The position numbers were made by a program, and so were the translations under genes. 23,643 bases of DNA, taken from assembly GCA_934747335.1 (NCBI GenBank), contig CAKVGS010000030.1, forward strand, positions 1 through 23,643, given 5' to 3'. Under the pieces are notes generated by a model. It saw only the letters and a list, made by a program, of their open reading frames with translations, was not told the DNA's origin and ran no database searches. This document shows, one piece after another, positions 14,265 to 22,812 of this stretch (its first letter is position 1; each line of letters opens with the position of its first letter). The stretch is from an uncultured Candidatus Melainabacteria bacterium (GTDB lineage Bacteria > Cyanobacteriota > Vampirovibrionia > Gastranaerophilales > Gastranaerophilaceae).

Positions 14265-14512
14265 GAACGACGTTTGCGCCGCGAGCGTTTTTTAGCGAGC
14301 GTAAGAGTGCAAGCTCTGCTTGCTAATCATCCATTTGATTAAACGCTCGTAAGAGCGTAGGAAGCGGTAGCGTGTTTTCTCTTTCTTTTGGTACTTTTCT
14401 TTCTCTTTACCTCGCAAATAAAGAGAAAGAAAAGTACATTAAAAAACTTTTTTATTACAAAATAGTTCTTACTTTTTTCTTTTTAATTCGCAACAAAAAA
14501 GAAAAAAGTAAG
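14265..14512 (+). repeat. Left half of palindromic repeat element plus second hairpin (copy F)
   Basis: Fills about half of the 527-nt gap before the zinc-ribbon ATPase gene. End motif gaacgacgtttgcgccgcg, hairpin GCAAGC/GCTTGC at 14309-14323, ACGCTC/GAGCGT at 14343-14358, 18-bp hairpin at 14391-14408/14420-14437 identical to that of copy D, then a 17-bp CTTACTTTTTTCTTTTT hairpin at 14468-14484/14496-14512. The inverted right half is missing, so this is a half element. Bases 14513-14600 show only AT-rich sequence. Confidence 0.85.
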
Positions 14513-14625
14513 AATCATTTTGAAAATAAAAACATCACCAAATTTCTGTAATATTGGACTATTGTCCTCTAATACTACAAAAATATTATTTTTTGATATA
14601 GAAAAAGGGAAGTAAATAACTTTAG

Positions 14626-17574
14626 TTATTTACTTCCCTTTTTCAAAATAATTCCATTTAATTTGCAGAACGAAGTCAAAATGGACAATTCTTCTTTTAT
14701 AAGTTTCTGTAAATGCGGATGTTCTGCTACAATACTTACATTTTTAGCCATTTGGAACATTTTCAACGATTGTTTGATATAATTTGCTCTCAATGTAGAT
14801 TTTGGTAATGCCAATTCTTGATAAAATTTAGCGTACTGAATATAGTCTTTAACCAAAATTGTAAGCAAGTTAAATTGTTTTGCAACAAAAATTGATTTTT
14901 CTAAATAAACTTTTGCTGAGTCAAAATCCTGTTTTGCCATATAAATTTCGCCAATAAGTTTATTGAACAAGGCTATAAAATAATAGTTATTAATATTAGG
15001 ACCTTGAGCGATATCCAATGCTTTATTTGCAATATCAAGCGCAAACTGTGTTCCGCTTATAACCAATTTGATTTCTGCTATCAAGTACCAGCAAAGCAAA
15101 ACTCCTGTTGCTACTTTTTCTTTAGCAAAATATGCAACTTGTTCTTCTAAAATCTCTAACGCTTTTTTTGATTCGTTTTTATCAGTGAGCATCTTAGCAA
15201 GTAGAGTCTTTAGAATATTTTTTGTAAAGCTGTCATTTACATTATTAGCATAAGCAACAACATTGAATAACTCTGTATACAAACTGTCATAATCTTTTGC
15301 TATAAATTTATTAGTGATATCAACAAAATTCCATCTTGAAACAATAAATGAGTCCATGCTATCAAGCGGATATTCTTTCAAAATATCATCCAGAATTTTT
15401 TCGGAAGTTTTAATATCACCTTTTATTGTATTTGCTAAAGCTAGAGCTAAATGAGCTTTACATAATATTGATGGCTCTTTAATTTGATTGCGTTCAATTA
15501 TATCAAAAATCAATTTGATAATTTCAAACATTCTTCCATCGCCTTGGAATGTCAAAGCTTCTGCAAAATCAAAATAAACACCAATCCAAGTTAAATACAA
15601 TTCTTTTAATGTAATAATTTGAGTATTTCTTCCTTTAGCCAAATATTTTTCAAAAACAGGCATGATTTCGGTGTCAATAAGATTAATAACTTGACCATAA
15701 TTCCCCAGTTTTAACATTGGACGAACTTGACGCGATTTAACAAGCGTGCGCTCTAACTCCATTGTTTCGGGAACTTTATTCAAAACACTGTCTGCGCACT
15801 CAATTGCACCCCAATAGTTACCGCTCTTCATAGAAGATGAAGCCAAATAACCCAAAAGCTCAATGTGTTCAAATTCTTCATTATCGTCAAGCATCATTAC
15901 TGCATTTTGTAAATATTCAAAAGCTGATTTATGGTCAATTGGTTCGAGTAATTTACCGACTCTCGTATAAATATTCTTTTTGATTTTTTGATAAAATGCG
16001 CCATGCTTATCTTCAACAAGCTTTAATGCTTGTTTTTGGGTAATAATATAAAGTCCGATATCGCCGATATAAGACGCCTGTTTCATCAAAAGCGTCCAAA
16101 CAGCAAGAGCTTGATCATCATTATTAAGTTTTTGTACAATATAGCCTAAAAGCGCGATTGAAGATTGTTTATAAATACTTAGAGTTTCATATAAAATATT
16201 CAAAACTTCATAAAAACAATCATCATTTTTAACAACAGAAACAATATTTTTCCAAATTTCGTTGCTCTTGAATTCAAAAGAAAGGTTGTTAATTTGATTT
16301 ATATATCCTCGTTGAACAAGATTTTCAATTATGCGTTCAAATTCTTTTTCAGAATTATTGTCAAAATGTTCAAGCATTGCAGGATAAAATTTTGAGCCTA
16401 AAACAGACATTGCAACAAGCATTCTATATGATGGCAAATCTTCTTGTTTAAGAATACCAAGTCTTGCATCTAGAATTGTTTCTAAAGATTTATATGTAAT
16501 ATGCTTCAAGCCGTTTCTTCTGATATCTTTATACAAAAGTACCATTTGTTCTACAATGGAAGGATTTCCGCCTGAAATATTTAGTGCCAAATTTACAAAA
16601 TCATCACCGATTTCTAAGTCACTATATTGTTTTACTAAAATTTCTACTTGACTTTTTGTAAATGGCGCGATCGTTAAATCAACATAATTTTCTTCCGTAA
16701 GTTTAGGTGACGTTATACAACCCATGCCCGGTTTTACAATTTTAGAAATTAAAATAAATTTACATCTTTCCAAAAAATAATCATCTTTTAAGATTTCTTT
16801 TAGAAAATCAAAAGACATGCCATCAATGTTTTCGAAATCATCTATAACAAAAACAGCTTTAATTTTTTCAATAATTGTTAGCAAAACTTTTTTCATTATA
16901 TTGAACATTTTTGCTTTATTGAAATAAATATTCTCGTATTTATCCAAATTTTCAGGATATAAAAAGTTCAACAAATCTAAAATTTCTGCATTTGAAAGTG
17001 TCGGAAAATCCTGCTTGAAAAATTTAACAGAATTTTTTTTGAGTTGTAATGTATCAGGACAAAAATTATTTACATTAAAAAATGTTAGCAATAAATCTTG
17101 AAAATAACCAAACGGAGAAAGTTGAGTCACTTGTGTACAAGTTCCCCATAACCAAAGTAGTTTAGCATTTTTAAGCTCGTTTATTGTGTATCTTAAAACT
17201 AAATCCTTACCAATACCGCTTTCGCCATTCAAAGTAATAATAGTTTTATCAGCATCTTTAATAGAATCCAAAAGTCTGGCTTTAACCTTTTGTTGAGAAT
17301 TCATTTCTGCGCTGTATTCAGGCTTAGGATTGAACTTCTTTTGCGGGATAATAAATTCCATGCCACATTTTCTACAAGCCTTAGTTTCCGGAAGATTTGC
17401 AGCACCGCATTCTGTACAGATTTTAAGCAATACCTTATGACAATTAGAGCATTCTTTTGCTGTAATCGGATTTATAGTCCCACAATCTTTGCACACAGAA
17501 GCAATCTTTGTTCCGCAAAATTTGCATTTCAAAGAATTATCTTCTATTTCATTTTTACATTTGGGACACTGCAT
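14626..17574 (-). CDS. Triple zinc-ribbon STAND-type ATPase with helical repeats
   Basis: Large 982-aa cytoplasmic protein. Three zinc ribbons at the N-terminus: Cys3/6/17/20, Cys28/31/42/45 and Cys53/56/67/70. Then an AAA_16/STAND-like NTPase with Walker A GESGIGKD (117-124) and Walker B VFVIDDFE (241-248). A winged-helix-like region follows at about 370-450. The rest, from about 500 on, is alpha-helical and of TPR type (for example ALDIANKALDIAQ, then FDSAKVYLEKSIFVAKQFN). This is the layout of MalT- and cyclase-associated signal ATPases, but with zinc ribbons in place of an effector domain. Such proteins usually act as nucleotide-driven scaffolds or switches. AAGGA just upstream overlaps the preceding stop, 8 nt away, so it is coupled to the acidic gene at 17583. 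It is the last gene of the operon. Specific role unknown. Confidence 0.85.
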   Translation of the reverse strand: MQCPKCKNEIEDNSLKCKFCGTKIASVCKDCGTINPITAKECSNCHKVLLKICTECGAANLPETKACRKCGMEFIIPQKKFNPKPEYSAEMNSQQKVKARLLDSIKDADKTIITLNGESGIGKDLVLRYTINELKNAKLLWLWGTCTQVTQLSPFGYFQDLLLTFFNVNNFCPDTLQLKKNSVKFFKQDFPTLSNAEILDLLNFLYPENLDKYENIYFNKAKMFNIMKKVLLTIIEKIKAVFVIDDFENIDGMSFDFLKEILKDDYFLERCKFILISKIVKPGMGCITSPKLTEENYVDLTIAPFTKSQVEILVKQYSDLEIGDDFVNLALNISGGNPSIVEQMVLLYKDIRRNGLKHITYKSLETILDARLGILKQEDLPSYRMLVAMSVLGSKFYPAMLEHFDNNSEKEFERIIENLVQRGYINQINNLSFEFKSNEIWKNIVSVVKNDDCFYEVLNILYETLSIYKQSSIALLGYIVQKLNNDDQALAVWTLLMKQASYIGDIGLYIITQKQALKLVEDKHGAFYQKIKKNIYTRVGKLLEPIDHKSAFEYLQNAVMMLDDNEEFEHIELLGYLASSSMKSGNYWGAIECADSVLNKVPETMELERTLVKSRQVRPMLKLGNYGQVINLIDTEIMPVFEKYLAKGRNTQIITLKELYLTWIGVYFDFAEALTFQGDGRMFEIIKLIFDIIERNQIKEPSILCKAHLALALANTIKGDIKTSEKILDDILKEYPLDSMDSFIVSRWNFVDITNKFIAKDYDSLYTELFNVVAYANNVNDSFTKNILKTLLAKMLTDKNESKKALEILEEQVAYFAKEKVATGVLLCWYLIAEIKLVISGTQFALDIANKALDIAQGPNINNYYFIALFNKLIGEIYMAKQDFDSAKVYLEKSIFVAKQFNLLTILVKDYIQYAKFYQELALPKSTLRANYIKQSLKMFQMAKNVSIVAEHPHLQKLIKEELSILTSFCKLNGIILKKGSK

Positions 17575-17582
17575 AAGCTTCC

Positions 17583-18941
17583 TTATTGTACAATAGCTAC
17601 CAACTCATTCAAAGCTTCAATTACATTATCTTCACTCATATTAAGCTCAGATGCTACTTGAGGGATTGTAAGTTTGTCTTTGAATTTCAAATTATATACA
17701 TTAATTATATTCAATTCAGGATGTTTTGATGCCAAATCTTTTATTTCATTAACAATTTCTTCTGCGTCAATATCATCATTGTATTTGTCTGTTGAATAGC
17801 TAAATACTGAATAATCAGTTGGTTTGAAATCTGTATTTTCAGAAGATGTATTTCCAGGATTTTCTAATGTTTCAGTAATAACATCGGCAATCTGTTCTAA
17901 ACCGTTATCATTTATTACATCCAAAGGACTTTCTTCCAAAGAATCAACTTCTGTAAGAGAATCTTGATTATCATCTTCTTGTAAATCTAAATCCAGAGTT
18001 TCAGCAGGTTCAAGAGTTTCAAAATCATTGTCAGTATCTGTTAAATCATCAAGTTCTGATTCTTGTAACTCTTCGGTCGGCTCTGGAATTTCCAAATTAT
18101 CATCAGCCATAGATTCTGCTTGAACATCTGTTAATAATTCCGTATCATCAGTTGGTTCAAGCTCCTCTGTTTCCAATACTTCAAACTCTTGAATATCATC
18201 ATTTTCAGCTTCTGTTGTATCAGTTAGCGATACTTCTTCTAAATCATTAAGCTCCAAGCTGTCATTTTGATTATCTTCTACAATATTTGCGTCTTCATTA
18301 TCTAAATCAGAAATCTCTAAATCCGTATCTAAAACGCTATTGTCTTCGGCTGTTTCAACAACAGGTTCCGATTCTTCCAAATCCTCTGTTTCAAGAGTTT
18401 CGGAAGTAATTATTTCATCCAATTCATTATCTTGATTGTCAGTTAATTCTTCTTGTTTTTCATTTATGTTTAAAAAATTGTCATCTGTTTCTTGTTCTAT
18501 ATCCGAAGGTGCATTTTCTAATGTTAGAACTGATTCTTCAGGCTCAAGCTCTGTTAATTCAGACGTTGTTTCAGGTGTTTCGGAAGGAACTTCTTCACGT
18601 TCAGGCGCAATATTATTAATCATTTTATCGACAAGTTCTGTATTAACTTTTTCAGCTCTTCTTTGAGCTGCATTTTCTAATATTTGTTGAGCATCAATTG
18701 TTCTGTGTTTAAGTTCAGGATGAAATCCCATTTTTTTGGGAACTGTAATTATTGAAGTCGAAACAACTTTTTCTAAATATGATTGAATAACGCCATCATT
18801 GTTAATAGAATTAATAATGACTTCCGAATGAGAATAAACATCATCAATAATATCGTCTAAAATTGCTTCCAAACCTTGATATTTCTTGTTTTGTTTTACT
18901 AAAGTTTCAATTACATTATAGTATTTATTTGTTTTTTCCAT
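17583..18941 (-). CDS. Highly acidic protein with N-terminal domain and C-terminal HTH-like domain, 452 aa
   Basis: No known family recognised. Residues 1-115 form a helical domain (EAILDDIIDDVYSHSEVIIN, later HPELKHRTIDAQQILENAAQ). Residues about 116-370 are a very Glu/Asp/Thr/Ser/Leu-rich, low-complexity linker with recurring LEPEES, LETEEL and LEESPLD-like units and almost no basic residues. Residues about 385-452 are a compact domain ending KDKLTIPQVASELNMSEDNVIEALNELV, which reads like a helix-turn-helix. This could bind DNA or be a protein-interaction module. AAGAGAG lies before the ATG. It starts 15 nt after the gene before it and ends 8 nt before the ATPase gene. The linker resembles that of the 20908 gene product, so the two proteins probably share a design and a complex. 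Confidence 0.75.
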   Translation of the reverse strand: MEKTNKYYNVIETLVKQNKKYQGLEAILDDIIDDVYSHSEVIINSINNDGVIQSYLEKVVSTSIITVPKKMGFHPELKHRTIDAQQILENAAQRRAEKVNTELVDKMINNIAPEREEVPSETPETTSELTELEPEESVLTLENAPSDIEQETDDNFLNINEKQEELTDNQDNELDEIITSETLETEDLEESEPVVETAEDNSVLDTDLEISDLDNEDANIVEDNQNDSLELNDLEEVSLTDTTEAENDDIQEFEVLETEELEPTDDTELLTDVQAESMADDNLEIPEPTEELQESELDDLTDTDNDFETLEPAETLDLDLQEDDNQDSLTEVDSLEESPLDVINDNGLEQIADVITETLENPGNTSSENTDFKPTDYSVFSYSTDKYNDDIDAEEIVNEIKDLASKHPELNIINVYNLKFKDKLTIPQVASELNMSEDNVIEALNELVAIVQ

Positions 18942-18956
18942 ATCGCTCTCTTTATA

Positions 18957-19457
18957 TTATAAATGAATGATTAAAACAGGATTGCCTTGCAAGTTTTTGA
19001 ATGAATCTGAATTTACGCTCAAGTTCATTGCTAGGGCTTTATTAACAGTTTGCATTATTAAATTATCAACAGACTGTTCGCCGCTGGAAACAGTTACGCC
19101 AATAGCTTCAAACTTTTTAGTGCTGTCATTATATTTGATTTCTACTGCTATTTTGTTTGTTATAGGCGGTTTGTTTAACAATAACAATTCTGTTTTTAGA
19201 TTTAATTGAATAACTTTACCCAATTTAACAAGATATCTTCTAGCGGAAGTGTTAGAAGCATATCCTGCGGGAACTTCCCAATCTACTTTTAAGTTAGAAA
19301 CAAGAATTGATGCATCTAAATTTTGTTCAATAGCAGGAATTGATTCTGCCGTACCTTCATTATTATCAAGTTTTGGAGTCGTTGTTTCTACTGATTCAAT
19401 AGGCATAGCTTCTTCTTGCTGTTGAGAAGCAGGAGTCTGAACAGAATCTGCCACCAC
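18957..19457 (-). CDS. C-terminal part of a frameshifted membrane protein, TonB-C-like domain
   Basis: Reading frame of 166 aa beginning with GTG-GTG and no Shine-Dalgarno. It is best read as the continuation of the protein from 20908: that frame ends its TM segment at about 19470, and a -1 shift between 19457 and 19472 would join the two. Residues 1-45 are a Gln/Glu/Thr-rich linker. Residues about 50-166 form a mixed alpha/beta domain. Its pattern KFEAIGVTVSSGEQSVDNLI followed by a helix and PVLIIHL recalls the TonB/TolA C-terminal fold, which sits in the periplasm. The match is by eye and weak. Either a real mutation, a sequencing error, or two separate genes. Confidence 0.65.
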   Translation of the reverse strand: MVADSVQTPASQQQEEAMPIESVETTTPKLDNNEGTAESIPAIEQNLDASILVSNLKVDWEVPAGYASNTSARRYLVKLGKVIQLNLKTELLLLNKPPITNKIAVEIKYNDSTKKFEAIGVTVSSGEQSVDNLIMQTVNKALAMNLSVNSDSFKNLQGNPVLIIHL

Positions 19458-20908
19458 ATTATTGCAAATTGGTTATAACCCAAATATCCGACAGCGCCAA
19501 GAACAACCAACAACCCGATAATTGCTAACAATTTTATTGAACTTTTTTGTTTTGGTTTTTGAGATATTATATCGGGCGTATCTTCTGAATTTTCATCAGT
19601 ACTGAATAAAGCTTCAATTTGTTCGGAACTGTTTTCTTCAGATTCTTCGTTGTGAACGTCGTTATTATCAGAAACTTCAATTGGTTCTTCTTCTACAACC
19701 GGCTCTTCTGTAATTTCTTCTTGTAAATTTTCATTTTCTGTAATATTTTCAGCGTGTTCGGTTTCTTCTTGATAAGGTGCGATTTCATCCGCGATACTAT
19801 CAAGTTTATTTTCGTCAACATCCTGACTCAACAAGTTATCTAAATTTTCGCTAAGAGAATTTAAACTTGGTGATGTTGTTGTAGAAAATTCAAAACTGTT
19901 TGGTTCATCATTTTCAATATCCAAATTTAATTCTGAAGATTCGTCTTTATTAGCTGAATTTTCTTCAACATCTAAGTTCTCAGTTCCATCATTTAAGCTT
20001 AATTCATCAATTATATCCAAATCAGCTTGTTGAACGGGTTCTACATTGTCTATCAAATCTAAAGATGAATCCAAGTTGTCGTCAAAGTTTTCAGAAAGCG
20101 AATCCGTTTCTTCCAAAAGCATGCCATCTTGAGCAGGTTCTAAATCTAAGATTTCATTCTCTCCATCCAAACTCAAAAAGTCATCAGAAACTAAATCATT
20201 TGTAATTAATTCATCTGAAGGCTCTAATGTTTCAACAGAATTTTGTTCTTTATTTTGATTGTTAATAGAAATGAAATTAAACGCATACTGCGCTTTGACT
20301 GCTTTTGCTAATCTTAATCTGCCATCTCTTGATGCAATTAAAGATTTGTAAAACGCAAATTTGTCATTAATGTTGTTTTCCAAGTATGCAAAAATATCAG
20401 ATTCACTTATATTATAAGTGTCTTCTTTAGTTATTAATAACGGTTCTATGTCATAAAAAGATACCAATTGAGTTTCATCAACGGCAATGAAACCATCTTT
20501 CGCATTAGATTGCTCAATGTTTTCAGGTTGAATAAAACCCGTAACAGTTGCACCTGATAAGTCTGGAGAAATTTTTATAAACATGTATGCAACAGGAAGT
20601 AAATTGTTATCAAAGTGAGTTTTAGGTACGCTTAATTCTTCGTCATTAAAATAAAGTCTGACATCAATATAAGAATTGTTTATGTAAATATCAGCTATAT
20701 CAATATCTTCTAATACTTTTCCGATATTGTGCAAACCTGAAACCGTATCAACATTGTAAGTTTCTTTATCAAAGAAGCGTTCTGCAACCTTTGAAGCTAA
20801 ACTGTCAGCTACGGCACGATTGCGAGTATCACTGTTTTCAATGACTTTGCATATATTTTGTGCAAGCTCAATATCATTCTCTTCTATCAAAAAATTATCA
20901 GTATTCAC
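19388..20908 (-). CDS. N-terminal part of a frameshifted acidic membrane protein
   Basis: First gene of the minus-strand operon. Residues 1-215 form a folded cytoplasmic domain (helical start, then AYMFIKISPDLSGATVTGFI, which loosely recalls the cyanobacterial DUF1822 type; low certainty). Residues about 220-450 are an Asp/Glu/Asn/Ser-rich linker. Residues about 459-481 are one membrane segment (LLAIIGLLVVLGAVGYLGYN) after a basic KPKQKSS patch, so the N-terminus faces the cytoplasm. The last about 24 residues (from IMWWQILF) are out of frame; the true continuation is the frame 18957-19457, making about 650 aa in all. The promoter at 20939-20967 serves it. Shine-Dalgarno is unusual: GGGAGAG is far and AGGTG is very close to the ATG. 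Family unknown. Confidence 0.75.
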   Translation of the reverse strand: MNTDNFLIEENDIELAQNICKVIENSDTRNRAVADSLASKVAERFFDKETYNVDTVSGLHNIGKVLEDIDIADIYINNSYIDVRLYFNDEELSVPKTHFDNNLLPVAYMFIKISPDLSGATVTGFIQPENIEQSNAKDGFIAVDETQLVSFYDIEPLLITKEDTYNISESDIFAYLENNINDKFAFYKSLIASRDGRLRLAKAVKAQYAFNFISINNQNKEQNSVETLEPSDELITNDLVSDDFLSLDGENEILDLEPAQDGMLLEETDSLSENFDDNLDSSLDLIDNVEPVQQADLDIIDELSLNDGTENLDVEENSANKDESSELNLDIENDEPNSFEFSTTTSPSLNSLSENLDNLLSQDVDENKLDSIADEIAPYQEETEHAENITENENLQEEITEEPVVEEEPIEVSDNNDVHNEESEENSSEQIEALFSTDENSEDTPDIISQKPKQKSSIKLLAIIGLLVVLGAVGYLGYNQFAIMWWQILFRLLLLNSKKKLCLLNQ

Positions 20909-20938
20909 CTAACACTCTCCCATACTATGCCTTATAAT

Positions 20939-20967
20939 ATCATATTATTAAAAAAAAATCTAGTAAA
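20939..20967 (-). promoter_or_regulatory. Sigma-70-type promoter of the acidic-protein/ATPase operon
   Basis: On the minus strand TTTACT (20962-20967), 17-bp spacer, TATGAT (20939-20944). The leader would be about 25 nt. Confidence 0.5.
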
Positions 20968-21044
20968 AGAGCATGCCCTAAATAGTACAAAATTATTACC
21001 TAAAAATATGTTGACTTTTTTATTCCAATCATTAAATCTCTAGT

Positions 21045-22082
21045 ATGACTAAAGATTATTATAAAATTTTACATATTTCTGAAAATTCTACACAAGAAGA
21101 AATTAAATCAGCATACAGAAGACTTGCAAGAAAATGGCATCCTGATGTTGCAGGAAATTCTGATGATGTTATTGCAAATTTTAAAGATATTAACGAAGCT
21201 TATGAAACACTTTCAAATGTATTGAAAAAAGCCGATTATGATAAAGCAAGAAGATTTTACAGCTACTCAGGCCTGGGCGCGGGGGTAAATGGGGTAAATG
21301 GGGTAAATAGTGGTGCAAATGGGGGAACAAACGGCGGAACAAACAAAGAAACTTACGAAAAAGAAAAGAGAGAAGAAAAAACAACTTCAAAACAAACTTA
21401 TCATACAAAAGATAGTTTTAAGTTCAGTTGGGAAGATTTTTTCTTCAAGGCTCAAAAGCAAGAAAAAGCGACAGCAAAAAAGGGTAAAGACATTTATTCC
21501 GATATTGAAATCTCAATATTTGAAGCATTAGGCGGTACTACAAAAGTTATCAACATGCTTCAAACAAATCTTTGCCCAAAATGCCATGGCAGAAAATTTG
21601 TGAACGGTTCAGAATGTCCTTTTTGCAAAGGGAAAGGCGAAACTTCAACTTACAAAAGATTTAACGTAAGAATTCCTACCGGAATCAGCGATAAATCAAA
21701 AATCAGATTGGCAGGGGAAGGCGAAAAAGGGATTAACGGTGGAGCAAACGGAGATTTGTATTTGACGGTTCATATAAGAGAACCGAAAGGATACAAAACA
21801 GAAGGTTTAAATATTCTTAAAACAGTTCCGATTACTCCATTTGAAGCGGTATTAGGCGCAAATATTGTGATTCCTACATTAACAGGTAATGTGTCATTAA
21901 AAATTGCCCCAAATACAAGAAACGGTCAAAAAATCAGACTTTCAGGATGTGGAATTGAGCAAAACAACAAAATTGGTGATATGATAGTTACAGTAGAAAT
22001 TCAAATTCCTAAAAATTTGTCAGATGAAGAAATCAGTTTGTACAAAAGATTGGCAGAAATTTCTACCAGCACCGTGCGTTAA
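21045..22082 (+). CDS. DnaJ-type co-chaperone with a half zinc finger
   Basis: Hsp40 of 345 aa that would stimulate DnaK ATPase and deliver unfolded clients. J-domain at 3-70 with HPD at 32-34. A Gly/Asn-rich linker (76-100, VNGVNGVNSGANGGTNGGTN) is followed by a Lys/Glu-rich stretch. The zinc-finger part has only two CxxC units, Cys177/180 (CPKCHGRK) and Cys191/194 (CPFCKGKG), against four in classical DnaJ, so one zinc site is left. C-terminal substrate domains I and II follow (FNVRIPTGISDKSKIRLAGEG, then PITPFEAVLGANIVIPTL). It resembles a type between DnaJ and CbpA, and is probably not the sole dnaJ of the genome. No Shine-Dalgarno is visible before ATG 21045; TTGACT at 21011-21016 may be a -35 with a very short leader. 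It precedes queE by 12 nt. Confidence 0.9.
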   Translation: MTKDYYKILHISENSTQEEIKSAYRRLARKWHPDVAGNSDDVIANFKDINEAYETLSNVLKKADYDKARRFYSYSGLGAGVNGVNGVNSGANGGTNGGTNKETYEKEKREEKTTSKQTYHTKDSFKFSWEDFFFKAQKQEKATAKKGKDIYSDIEISIFEALGGTTKVINMLQTNLCPKCHGRKFVNGSECPFCKGKGETSTYKRFNVRIPTGISDKSKIRLAGEGEKGINGGANGDLYLTVHIREPKGYKTEGLNILKTVPITPFEAVLGANIVIPTLTGNVSLKIAPNTRNGQKIRLSGCGIEQNNKIGDMIVTVEIQIPKNLSDEEISLYKRLAEISTSTVR

Positions 22083-22094
22083 AAAGGTTATAAT

Positions 22095-22760
22095 ATGTCA
22101 TCAATTAAACTTAAAGAATTATTCGCCTCAATTCAAGGAGAAGGTCCGCTTGTTGGTTACAAACAAATATTCATGCGTCTTTGCGGATGCAATTTAAAAT
22201 GCAAATACTGTGATACTGATTTTGATGTAGTAAATGCTAAAGAATACACAATTTCAGAACTTTTAGAATACGTAAAACAACATTCAGATTGTCACTCTAT
22301 ATCATTAACCGGTGGCGAGCCTCTCTTGCATACCGATTTTATAAAAGAATTCGCTCAAGTTTCACCGCTTCCGATTTATTTGGAAACAAATGCAACGTTA
22401 TTTGAACAATTAGAAAATGTTATTGATTGTATTGAATATGTTTCAGCAGATATTAAACTTCCAAGCGCAACCGGCATGCCTGCACAATGGGATATTCACG
22501 ATAAGTTTTTTGAAATAGCAAACAAAAAAAACTTGTATGCAAAAGTTGTTTTCGATTCTAAAATTACGGATGAAGAAATTGAAAACATTTGTGATTTGGC
22601 ACAAAAACATAACATAGAACTTGTTTTACAACCAATGATGCTAGGGAAAATACCTTCAGTTAATTCAGAATTTATGCAACAGATTTTAGATAAATGTTTA
22701 AAAAAATACAGGCGTATTCGTTTAATTCCACAGGTACATAAATTTATTGATGTTGAATAA
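22095..22760 (+). CDS. queE: 7-carboxy-7-deazaguanine synthase QueE
   Basis: Radical SAM enzyme that converts 6-carboxytetrahydropterin to 7-carboxy-7-deazaguanine, on the way to preQ0 and queuosine in tRNA. The 221-aa protein starts with the QueE signature FASIQGEGPLVG, then the cluster motif CNLKCKYCD with Cys32, Cys36 and Cys39 (CxxxCxxC), TGGEPLL at 72-78, LETNAT, and DIKLPSATG. Length fits the family. AAAGGT lies before the ATG, 12 nt after the dnaJ-like stop, so it is co-transcribed with it. No queC, queD or queF is in the window. The terminator at 22759-22795 overlaps its stop. Confidence 0.93.
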   Translation: MSSIKLKELFASIQGEGPLVGYKQIFMRLCGCNLKCKYCDTDFDVVNAKEYTISELLEYVKQHSDCHSISLTGGEPLLHTDFIKEFAQVSPLPIYLETNATLFEQLENVIDCIEYVSADIKLPSATGMPAQWDIHDKFFEIANKKNLYAKVVFDSKITDEEIENICDLAQKHNIELVLQPMMLGKIPSVNSEFMQQILDKCLKKYRRIRLIPQVHKFIDVE

Positions 22761-22795
22761 AAAACGCCGCTAAATAAAACTTAGCGGCGTTTTTT
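22759..22795 (+). terminator. Rho-independent terminator after queE
   Basis: A 15-bp perfect stem (22759-22773 with 22781-22795), GC-rich core ACGCCGCTAA, 7-nt loop, A-run before and T-run after, so it also serves the convergent symporter gene. Confidence 0.93.
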
Positions 22796-22812
22796 ATTTT
22801 TAATTTATTTAC

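Noticed and set aside
12471..14512. CRISPR array
   Set aside because: Repeats are long, palindromic and inverted, with no regular 25-40-nt repeat/spacer period and no cas genes.
19457..19472. Programmed ribosomal frameshift
   Set aside because: No X-XXY-YYZ heptamer or clear downstream stimulatory structure at the junction; kept only as a possibility.
20858..21043. 61-aa plus-strand frame just before the DnaJ-type gene
   Set aside because: It overlaps the start of the minus-strand operon and its promoter, and has low-complexity content.
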